Source: Lentzea sp. NBRC 102530 (lineage in GTDB: Bacteria > Actinomycetota > Actinomycetes > Mycobacteriales > Pseudonocardiaceae). From it: a stretch of DNA of 64,000 nucleotides. The stretch covers positions 276,436 through 340,435 of the forward strand of contig NZ_BSTF01000011.1 in NCBI RefSeq assembly GCF_030269365.1, given 5' to 3'. The notes beneath the pieces were generated by a model, which saw nothing but the letters and a program-made list of their open reading frames with translations, had not been told where the DNA came from and made no database searches. A program made the translations under genes and the position numbers. Below, piece after piece: positions 57,835 to 64,000 of this stretch. Within the stretch, counting starts at the first letter, position 1; every line of letters begins with the position of its first letter.

Positions 57835-58360
57835 CCGCGTATTCGATCACAGTCGCCGTGCCCGCCACCGGCTGTCCCTCGTGCATGGTGATGACGTCAC
57901 CGGGCCTGAGGTGCCGCCAGCCCTCCGGGCTCAGCGCGACGAGCCGGACGGTGGCGCTTTCCCCCGCCGGGAGCTCTGGTCGCGCCTCGACCCACACCAC
58001 GGCCGTCCAGTGGTCCCGGGGGCCTCGGCCGAGGTTCCAGAGCGGCCGGTAGACGCCCTGGGCCGGGATCGGGTACCTCCTGTCGTGCACCAGGTCCGCG
58101 CGGACCAGGCCCAGGCGCGTCTCGGCCTCGCGCCAGTGGAACCACTTCGACGGCAGGTACAGCTCCTCGGCCGCGGCGGCGAGGAGCTTCCAGTACGCGG
58201 ACGTCTGCCAGGCGATGCCGCCGAACGCGCCGAGCAGTTCCAGCGCGAAGTCCCACTCGTCCTGGTCGAGGTAGGCGCGCACGTCCTCCGCCGACGCACC
58301 GGCGTCGTTGCGGGCGTCGGGCGGAACCAGAGTCAGGGCTCGGCGCAGCAGTTCAGTCAT
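57803..58360 (-). CDS. Unknown protein, copy 1 of a tandem pair
   Basis: This 185-residue paralogue of the preceding protein has LLRRALTLVPPDAR, EWDFALELLGAFGGIAWQTSAYWKLLAAAAEELY and a C-terminal barrel-like segment VRLVALSPEGWRHLRPGDVITMHEG followed by AGTATVIE. The N-terminal helical half with many Trp and acidic residues recalls small immunity-type proteins, but no toxin gene is adjacent. It starts 60 bases downstream of the radA stop on the same strand. Confidence 0.74.
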   Translation of the reverse strand: MTELLRRALTLVPPDARNDAGASAEDVRAYLDQDEWDFALELLGAFGGIAWQTSAYWKLLAAAAEELYLPSKWFHWREAETRLGLVRADLVHDRRYPIPAQGVYRPLWNLGRGPRDHWTAVVWVEARPELPAGESATVRLVALSPEGWRHLRPGDVITMHEGQPVAGTATVIEYAGVGETRQRDR

Positions 58361-58420
58361 CGGCGGGTAGGTACGAGGACCGAGGCACGGCGCAGGCGAT
58401 CCATCGCCGCAGAGCGCGGC

Positions 58421-59812
58421 TCAGCCTTCTTCCCTCTCCTCCTTCTTCGTGGCACGCCTCCGGTTCAGGCCCAGCACGTCCAGCGCCGACACGAGGTCGT
58501 TCGCCACCAACGCGCGCACGCCGTCCGGCAGCGGGCCGTGGTCCGGGGGCACCAGGGCCTTCTTGAAGCCGAGCCGCGCGGCCTCCTGCAAGCGCTTGCC
58601 GACGCCGTTGACCCGCCGGATCTCCCCCGCGAGACCCACCTCGCCCAGCACCACGAGGTCGGCCGGGAGAGCGATCTCGCGTTCCGCCGAGGCGACCGCG
58701 AGCACCACGGCGAGGTCCGCGGCCGGTTCGGTCAGGCGCATGCCGCCCACGGTCGCGGTGAAGACGTCCTTCTGGAACAGGTTGACCTTGCCGCGCTTCT
58801 CCAGCACCGCCAACGCCATCGAGATGCGCGCCGAGTCGAGACCGCTCACCGCGCGCCGGGGCGCGGGCAGGTTCGTCTTGGCCACCAACGCCTGCACCTC
58901 GCCGAGCATCGGCCGCTTGCCCTCGACGATCACCGTCACGCAGGTGCCCTCGACGGCCTTCTCGCGGCGCGTCAGGAAGAGCCCGGACGGGTCCGGCACG
59001 CCCACGATGCCGTCGTCGCGCAGCTCGAAGCAACCCACCTCGTCGGCGGCGCCGTAGCGGTTCTTGATGCCGCGCAGCAACCTCAGGCTGGAGTGCCGGT
59101 CGCCCTCGAACTGCAGGACGACGTCGACCAGGTGCTCCAGAACCCTGGGCCCCGCAACGGATCCGTCCTTGGTGACGTGTCCGACGAGGACGACCGGCAG
59201 GCCGCGTTCCTTGGCCATCGCGATGAGTCCTGATGCGACGGTCCGCACCTGCGTGACGCCGCCGGGCACGCCCTCCACACTCACCGTCGACATGGTCTGC
59301 ACCGAGTCGACGATCAACATCGACGGCTTCACCTGGTCGACCTGCCCGAGCAACGCGCTGAGTTCGCTCTCGGCCGCCAGGTACATCTCGGCGTGCAGGT
59401 TGCCGGTGCGTTCGGCGCGCAACCGCACCTGCCCCGCCGACTCCTCACCCGTGACGTAGAGGCAACGCCCGTGCGACTCCGCCCACCGGTGCGCCGTCTC
59501 CAGCAGCAACGTCGACTTGCCCACGCCGGGCTCGCCGGCGAGCAGCACCACGGCACCGGGCACCAGACCACCACCCAGCACCCGGTCGAACTCGCTCACA
59601 CCGGTCGACAAGGCCCGCGCCGACTCGATGTCGACCTCGCCGATCGGACGCGCCGCCGACGTCGGCGCACCCGCCACCACCCGCGTCACGGACGCGGTGC
59701 CCCGCTCCTCGATGCTGCCCCACGCCTGACACTCGGGGCAGCGGCCGAACCACTTCGCCACCTCGTGCCCGCACTCGGCACAACGGAAGATCGGCCGCGC
59801 TGTCTTCGCCAC
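58421..59812 (-). CDS. radA: DNA repair protein RadA (Sms)
   Basis: This 463-residue branch-migration helicase acts in recombination. It has a zinc finger Cys11/14 and Cys25/28, Walker A GEPGVGKST (93-101), the KNRYG motif (250-254) where most RadA have KNRFG, and a C-terminal Lon-protease-like domain lacking the protease dyad. The GTG at 59812 gives the normal length; the frame is open further upstream without content. In many actinobacteria disA follows radA; here the two unknown paralogues do instead. Confidence 0.95.
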   Translation of the reverse strand: MAKTARPIFRCAECGHEVAKWFGRCPECQAWGSIEERGTASVTRVVAGAPTSAARPIGEVDIESARALSTGVSEFDRVLGGGLVPGAVVLLAGEPGVGKSTLLLETAHRWAESHGRCLYVTGEESAGQVRLRAERTGNLHAEMYLAAESELSALLGQVDQVKPSMLIVDSVQTMSTVSVEGVPGGVTQVRTVASGLIAMAKERGLPVVLVGHVTKDGSVAGPRVLEHLVDVVLQFEGDRHSSLRLLRGIKNRYGAADEVGCFELRDDGIVGVPDPSGLFLTRREKAVEGTCVTVIVEGKRPMLGEVQALVAKTNLPAPRRAVSGLDSARISMALAVLEKRGKVNLFQKDVFTATVGGMRLTEPAADLAVVLAVASAEREIALPADLVVLGEVGLAGEIRRVNGVGKRLQEAARLGFKKALVPPDHGPLPDGVRALVANDLVSALDVLGLNRRRATKKEEREEG

Positions 59813-60083
59813 GAAACGAACGTTAGAGCAAGGGTCTGACAGTGTTCGTCGGCGCTCGCTCCGCTCGCGCGGCTCGTTCGCCGGGGAGTCGGTCGTCGCG
59901 AACTCGCGAGCCAACGAAGCCCGGCTGCCTGCCGAGAGGCGCGTCTGACCTCTGTCCACCGGCAAATCCACAGCTCAGGGCCTGTTCGACAAAACTTCCA
60001 AGATTTTTCGTGCGCCGTGTCGATCCGGCGTGGGTGCCGTTCGACGCATCAGTGGAAGGACACGACACAGCCTGGAGGACACC

Positions 60084-60515
60084 GTGAGCACCGCCACCGC
60101 GACGCAGACGCAGACCCGCAAGTTCGCCCTCGGCCGCTACGCCACCGTCGTCACCCGCGTGCTGACCGGCCTGCTCTTCACCACGACCGGCCTGAACGGC
60201 TTCCTGCTCTTCATGCCCGCCCCCGACCCCAGCACGCTCGCACCGGGCGGGGTCGCCTTCAACACCGCGCTCTACGAGACCGGCTACATGCTGCAGCTCA
60301 CGTGTGCCGTGCAGCTCGTCGCGGGACTGCTGCTCCTCGTCGGGAGGTTCGTGCCGCTGGCGCTGGCCCTGCTGGCCCCGGTGATCGTGAACATCTTCCT
60401 GTTCCACGTCTTCCTGGAGCCGAGCGGCATGGTCATGGCGCTGGCCGTGGTGGCCGCCGAGATCGGACTCGCGTGGGCCTACCGCGACAGGTTCCGCCCG
60501 ATGCTCAAGGCCTGA
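60084..60515 (+). CDS. DoxX-like small membrane protein
   Basis: This 143-residue protein has four hydrophobic helices (about 20-38, 63-84, 90-108 and 114-133) and TRVLTGLLFTTTGLNGF, which resembles the DoxX/SURF4-like family. Members are often membrane components of redox or detoxification systems; the role here is unknown. GTG at 60084 has TGGAGGAC nine bases before. The gap 59813-60083 back to radA holds only promoter sequence. Confidence 0.82.
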   Translation: MSTATATQTQTRKFALGRYATVVTRVLTGLLFTTTGLNGFLLFMPAPDPSTLAPGGVAFNTALYETGYMLQLTCAVQLVAGLLLLVGRFVPLALALLAPVIVNIFLFHVFLEPSGMVMALAVVAAEIGLAWAYRDRFRPMLKA

Positions 60516-60519
60516 AACG

Positions 60520-60558
60520 CGAAACGCCGCCTCCCGAGCGTCGGGAGGCGGCGTTTCG
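60520..60558. terminator. Strong terminator hairpin between convergent genes
   Basis: CGAAACGCCGCCTCCCGA pairs perfectly over 18 bp with 60541-60558 with a 3-base loop, ending in TTTCG-type sequence on both strands. It separates the DoxX-like gene from the convergent lpqE-like gene. Confidence 0.88.
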
Positions 60559-60570
60559 TGCGTCAAGAGG

Positions 60571-61359
60571 TCAGTGACCGCCGGACTCGTGGTTCTCGCT
60601 CGTGCGCTTGTGCTCGGACGGCGCCACGGGCACCTCCAGCGTCAGCGAACCGGCCTTCTCGAAGAGGAACGTGACCTTGACGGTCTGCGCCGCCACCACG
60701 TCGCGGTTCAGCTTCTTGATGGTGCAGCGGATCTCCAGCACCTCGAGGTCGGGGTCGACCGCCGCGGACGAGCTCGGCGCGGCCGACGAGGAACCCGACG
60801 GACGGCCGGAGGACGGCGCACCCGAGGACGGGGCGGACGACTCCGCACCGGACGAGGGCGTCACGTTCGACGAGACGGCACCGGACGACGGGGCGCCGGA
60901 GGACGGCACGCCCGAGGACGGCGTCACGTTCGACGAGGGCGCACCCGAGGTCGGCACGACCGACGACGGCGCAGAGGTCTTCACGGGCGCCTTGGAGGCG
61001 TCGTACTCGGCCCGCAGCGCGTACTGCGCCGGGATCTCCTTCGCACCGACGACCTCGGCCTCGGATTCCGCGGCCTCCGTCTTGACGGAGAGCAGCTTGT
61101 CCGGGGCGGAGCCCGTGTTCGCGATGACGAAGGTCAGCGGCGCGTCGTCGCCTTCGTGGTACCGGTTGCCGTCCGGCGGGAAAGCGAGCATGACGTTGCG
61201 CACCGCGATCGGGCCAGCGTTGCCGCTCGCACCGTCCACGGCGGCGACCTGGGTGTCGGTCTGGGTGACCTGACCGGCGCTGCAGCCGACCGCCACCAGG
61301 CCGAGGCCCGCGGCCAGCGCTGCCGTCACGATCATCCGGCGAGACACTCCTGAGTTCAC
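60571..61359 (-). CDS. LpqE-like lipoprotein with a Ser/Pro/Gly-rich insert
   Basis: This 262-residue exported lipoprotein has a signal with Cys26 in AVGCSAGQ. The start CSAGQVTQTDTQ and the end VTFLFEKAGSLTLEVPV match mycobacterial LpqE in motif and order, and LpqE likewise lies between radA and carD. Between the two halves is a low-complexity insert (about 125-200) of SSGAPSS-type units not present in mycobacterial LpqE. It is divergent from carD. GTG at 61359 is chosen, with AAGGA 11 bases before. The function is unknown; it is probably a cell-surface protein. Confidence 0.82.
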   Translation of the reverse strand: MNSGVSRRMIVTAALAAGLGLVAVGCSAGQVTQTDTQVAAVDGASGNAGPIAVRNVMLAFPPDGNRYHEGDDAPLTFVIANTGSAPDKLLSVKTEAAESEAEVVGAKEIPAQYALRAEYDASKAPVKTSAPSSVVPTSGAPSSNVTPSSGVPSSGAPSSGAVSSNVTPSSGAESSAPSSGAPSSGRPSGSSSAAPSSSAAVDPDLEVLEIRCTIKKLNRDVVAAQTVKVTFLFEKAGSLTLEVPVAPSEHKRTSENHESGGH

Positions 61360-61589
61360 GGCTCCAGCGTCCTTCCTAGGGAACAACCACCAGGCAAGGA
61401 GCCTAACCGGGGCCCGAATCGAGGGCGCGACTGGCTGCCAGTCGATCTTCGATGAGACGTACCTTGCACGCGAACAGGTGGTTTGTCAACCCCCCGCATG
61501 GCCCTGACCAGCACTTACGGATCATCGAGCAGCGATCGAAGGGTTGCCGGACGTGTTAGGATGGAGGCATCGAAAGGGGCAGAGGACAC

Positions 61590-62078
61590 ATGGTTTTCAA
61601 GGTCGGAGAGACCGTCGTCTACCCGCACCACGGTGCCGCTCTCATCGAAGCAATCGAGACCCGTGTGATCAAGGGCGAGGAGAAGAAGTACCTCGTTCTC
61701 AAGGTCGCGCAGGGTGATCTCACGGTACGGGTTCCCGCTGACAACGCCGAAATCGTAGGCGTGCGTGACGTTGTCGGCCAGGAAGGGCTCGACCGGGTTT
61801 TCGAGGTCTTGCGCGCTCCTCACACCGAGGAGCCGACCAACTGGTCTCGGCGGTACAAGGCCAACCTTGAGAAACTCGCTTCCGGCGATGTGAACAAGGT
61901 TGCGGAAGTGGTGCGCGACCTCTGGCGGCGCGAAAAGGATCGCGGGCTTTCCGCCGGCGAGAAGCGGATGCTGGCGAAGGCGCGGCAGATACTGGTCAGC
62001 GAGCTGGCGCTGGCCGAGGGCACCGACGAGGACAAGGCCGAGGTTCTCCTCGACGAAGTTCTCGCCACTGCTTCTTAA
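61590..62078 (+). CDS. carD: CarD-family RNA polymerase-binding regulator
   Basis: This 162-residue essential-type global regulator stabilises open promoter complexes. The N-terminal RNAP-interacting domain begins MVFKVGETVVYPHHGAALIE (1-60), and the helical DNA-contacting domain holds WSRRYKANLEKLASGD and the Trp in VVRDLWRREKDRGLS. GAAAGGGGCAGAGG precedes ATG. It heads the carD-ispD-ispF group, a conserved actinobacterial arrangement. Confidence 0.96.
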   Translation: MVFKVGETVVYPHHGAALIEAIETRVIKGEEKKYLVLKVAQGDLTVRVPADNAEIVGVRDVVGQEGLDRVFEVLRAPHTEEPTNWSRRYKANLEKLASGDVNKVAEVVRDLWRREKDRGLSAGEKRMLAKARQILVSELALAEGTDEDKAEVLLDEVLATAS

Positions 62079-62112
62079 CCAATCACATAGAGCATCGGAT
62101 TCAGTCGCGAAC

Positions 62113-62805
62113 ATGAGTGTTGTCGCGCTCGTGCCCGCGGCAGGGCGGGGTGAGCGTCTGGGCTACGGGATGCCCAAGGCGCTTGTGCCGGTCAACGGAG
62201 TTCCGCTGTTGACGCGTGCCGTGCGTGGCCTGTTCGAGTCAGGCCAGGTTCATCACGTCGTCATCGCCGCTCCACCGTCCGATGTGGACCAAGTGCACAC
62301 CGCAACCGCCTCGCTGGCCCCGGCCGGCGGGGCGGTGCACGTGCTTTCAGGGGGCGCCGAACGCACCGACTCGGTGCGCCTCGCCCTCGACCACGCGCTC
62401 AGCGTGATCCCGGACACCTCCATCGTGCTGGTCCACGACGCCGCACGTGCCTTCACCCCTCCCGAGGTCATCGCCGCCGTCGTGGCCGCTGTGCGAGGCG
62501 GGCACGACGCCGTCATCCCGGTGCTGCCGGTAGCCGACACGATCAAGCAGGTGGACGAGGTCGGAGTGGTCGTCTCCACACCTGATCGAGCAGCGCTGCG
62601 AGTCGTGCAGACCCCGCAGGGTTTCCGCGCCGAGACTCTCAAAGCCGCCTATTGCTCCGGTATTGCCGCGACTGACGACGCTGGTCTCGTAGAGAAGAAC
62701 GGCGTCCCCGTGCACACGGTTCCCGGGCACGCCCACGCCATGAAGATCACCACCCCGTTCGACCTAGCGGTCGCGGAAGCACTGTTCAGCGGAGGCCAGG
62801 AGTGA
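62113..62805 (+). CDS. ispD: 2-C-methyl-D-erythritol 4-phosphate cytidylyltransferase
   Basis: This 230-residue nucleotidyltransferase of the MEP isoprenoid pathway has a CTP-binding loop PAAGRGERLGYGMPKAL, a DAARAFTP motif and VVQTPQGFRAETL. It lacks a fused IspF domain; ispF follows with a GTGA overlap. ATG at 62113 is 34 bases after the carD stop. An upstream open frame overlapping carD is rejected. Confidence 0.95.
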   Translation: MSVVALVPAAGRGERLGYGMPKALVPVNGVPLLTRAVRGLFESGQVHHVVIAAPPSDVDQVHTATASLAPAGGAVHVLSGGAERTDSVRLALDHALSVIPDTSIVLVHDAARAFTPPEVIAAVVAAVRGGHDAVIPVLPVADTIKQVDEVGVVVSTPDRAALRVVQTPQGFRAETLKAAYCSGIAATDDAGLVEKNGVPVHTVPGHAHAMKITTPFDLAVAEALFSGGQE

Positions 62806-63269
62806 GGATCGGCCAGGGCGTCGACGTCCACCCGATCGAGTCAGGTCGCGAGTGCTGGATCGCCGGCCTCCTCTGGGAGGGCGTGGACGGCTGCGCCGGA
62901 CACTCCGACGGCGACGTCGCCTCCCACGCCCTGTGCGACGCCCTGCTCTCCGCAGCGGGCCTGGGCGACCTCGGCGCCGTCTTCGGCACCTCCGACCCGC
63001 GCTGGTCAGGCGCACACGGTGTGGTCCTGCTCACAGAGGTACGCCGCCTGATCGAGGAGGCGGGCTACCGAGTGGGAAATGCCACAGTGCAGGTCATCGG
63101 CAACGAGCCCCGCATCGGCAAACGCCGCGAAGAGGCCCAGAAGGCCCTCTCGGAGGCCGTCGGCGGCCCCGTCTCGGTCGCCGGCACCACCACGGACGGC
63201 CTGGGTCTCACAGGGCGGAACGAGGGCATCGCAGCGATCGCGACCGCCCTGCTCCTGCCCCTAGCCTGA
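62802..63269 (+). CDS. ispF: 2-C-methyl-D-erythritol 2,4-cyclodiphosphate synthase
   Basis: This 155-residue trimeric MEP-pathway enzyme has the metal ligands of GVDVHP (Asp8, His10) and the GHSDGDV (33-39) region, and TTTDGLGLTGRNEGIAA near the C-terminus. GTG start overlaps ispD. The residue order and length are those of a complete enzyme. Confidence 0.95.
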   Translation: MRIGQGVDVHPIESGRECWIAGLLWEGVDGCAGHSDGDVASHALCDALLSAAGLGDLGAVFGTSDPRWSGAHGVVLLTEVRRLIEEAGYRVGNATVQVIGNEPRIGKRREEAQKALSEAVGGPVSVAGTTTDGLGLTGRNEGIAAIATALLLPLA

Positions 63270-63273
63270 ACGC

Positions 63274-63666
63274 ATGGCAACGCTTTCAGACGCACAGCGC
63301 GAACTGCTGGACAGCCCCAACTACGGCACGGTCGCCACGCTGACCAAGGACGGCAGCCCGCAGACCTCCGTCGTGTGGGTCAAGCGCGACGGCGACGACG
63401 TCCTGTTCTCCACCGTCGTGGGCCGCGCCAAGGAGCGCCACCTGCAGAACGACGCACGGGTGAGCATCACCGTCATCAACAAGGACAACCCGTACCAGTA
63501 CGCGGAGTTCCGCGGCGACGCGCAGCTCACCACCGAGGGCGGCCGCGAGCTCATCAACGAGCTGTCGCACAAGTACCTGGGCAAGGACTACCCGGGCGAC
63601 GAGGGCACCGACAACGTGCGCGTGATCGTCCGCGTGAAGGTCGCCAAGACCACCGGCAACGCCTAG
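63274..63666 (+). CDS. PPOX-class F420-dependent oxidoreductase
   Basis: This 130-residue split-barrel flavin/deazaflavin protein of the PPOX family (FDOR-B type) begins ELLDSPNYGTVATLTKDGSPQTSVVWV, and has GRAKERHLQNDARVSITV and the aromatic YQYAEFRG. Actinobacterial members bind F420 and reduce diverse small molecules. It starts 4 bases after the ispF stop; in mycobacteria cysS usually stands there, so this neighbour differs. The substrate is unknown. Confidence 0.88.
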   Translation: MATLSDAQRELLDSPNYGTVATLTKDGSPQTSVVWVKRDGDDVLFSTVVGRAKERHLQNDARVSITVINKDNPYQYAEFRGDAQLTTEGGRELINELSHKYLGKDYPGDEGTDNVRVIVRVKVAKTTGNA

Positions 63667-63880
63667 CCACCCGGCAACCGCCAACGCGAGGTGACCACCG
63701 TCTTGGCCCGGCGCGCGGTGCCAACCGGACAGCCGAAGACGTGAGCCAACCACTTACGAGTCCTGGCGTGGCGAAGCCGGAGGCGAGCCCGAACGGGCAA
63801 TGCCCAGCTGGACAGCGGTACACCCCGCTCGCGGCGATGGGGGCTTGACTTTGGGTGCGAGGTGCTACCCCTCGCGGATC

Positions 63881-63908
63881 GGCCGGGCGCTTTTCAGCCC
63901 GGCCTTTT
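63881..63908 (+). terminator. Terminator at the right end
   Basis: GGCCGGGC (63881-63888) pairs with 63897-63904 around an 8-base loop and is followed by TTTT. It lies 215 bases after the PPOX gene. The stretch 63667-63957 holds no convincing gene apart from this hairpin and a smaller dyad GCGAGG/CCTCGC at 63857-63875. Confidence 0.65.
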
Positions 63909-63957
63909 CCGGACGACCAGCGCCTCGCAAGGGCCCCGAAGATGCTCCTATGGATTG

Positions 63958-64000
63958 TCAAGCTGTGCTGGGTATGGCGGCGAGGTCTGCGATGAGGCGG
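63958..64000 (-). CDS. 3' end of an unidentified gene running out of the window
   Basis: A minus-strand frame open at the window edge ends in IADLAAIPSTA and a TGA at 63960-63958. Only about 14 codons are visible, too few for identification. The ending is reminiscent of transposase C-termini, but that is a guess. Confidence 0.25.
   Translation of the reverse strand, partial: RLIADLAAIPSTA

Noticed and set aside
60775..61000. Short tandem repeats that could suggest a CRISPR-like or satellite array.
   Set aside because: They encode the SSGAPSS-type linker of the LpqE-like lipoprotein in frame; repeat spacing is short and irregular.
61900..62112. Upstream extension of the ispD frame overlapping carD.
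   Set aside because: The extra 71 codons are the out-of-frame reading of carD and lack any family similarity; ATG at 62113 gives the normal IspD N-terminus.
63857..63875. GCGAGG/CCTCGC dyad as part of a tRNA or small RNA.
   Set aside because: Only a six-base stem, with no cloverleaf or conserved loop around it.

Overview
The window comes from a high-GC actinomycete, most likely a member of the Pseudonocardiales close to Lentzea, Lechevalieria or Saccharothrix. This rests on GC-rich codon use, many GTG starts with GTGA or ATGA stop/start overlaps, XRE/DUF397 and SARP/AfsR-type regulators, an ESX-flavoured operon, and the actinobacterial neighbourhood radA - lpqE - carD - ispD - ispF. No phage, plasmid or CRISPR array is visible. 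The only clear mobile element is a TnpB-only IS200/IS605-type insertion.

Layout. 1-3833: amino-sugar import and breakdown (DasB/DasC-like permeases, GH3 N-acetylhexosaminidase, SIS-type GlcN-6-P deaminase), closed by a strong terminator. 3886-6332 (minus): a serine hydrolase with its own palindromic operators, and nagA, which starts at TTG just downstream of a DasR-type dre element. 6522-8989: GntR/FCD and LysR regulators and a dapA-type gene. 8986-17535 (minus): a nine-gene operon that encodes a complete oxidative L-fucose (6-deoxyhexose) pathway with its own ABC importer. 17648-21439: a large secreted subtilase and a BadF-type sugar kinase. 21476-26854: a LysR gene divergent from griI/griH-like genes (3-amino-4-hydroxybenzoate synthesis) and an acyl-AMP ligase, then an XRE/DUF397 pair. 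26898-30254: a tightly overlapped operon of YbaB-like, small helical, WXG/PPE-like and membrane proteins.

31031-39036: a ROK regulator, ABC sugar importer, GH4 phospho-glycosidase and BadF kinase, with a tnpB element inserted exactly between the last permease and the GH4 gene; it ends in three large hairpins, two of which share a loop sequence. 39597-44437: SGNH hydrolase, AfsR-like SARP regulator and ADP-ribosylglycohydrolase. 44608-49487: an ApbE / FMN-binding / ferric-reductase module (minus) divergent from a two-component system. 49488-53161: aldo/keto reductase, secreted ricin-type lectin, tRNA-Thr and a ThrE-type exporter. 53225-57241: otsA and an OtsB-GH15 trehalase fusion. 57301-63666: two tandem unknown paralogues, radA, a DoxX-like protein, lpqE, carD, ispD, ispF and an F420-type PPOX protein.

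Most of the first 39 kb is sugar scavenging: GlcNAc/chitobiose, 6-deoxyhexose and an unidentified glycoside, each with its own transporter and local operator. The most promising candidates for new biology are the griI/griH/ligase island with its 24-bp palindrome, the twin hairpins at 39052-39150, and the tnpB locus whose guide would come from the neighbouring permease gene.
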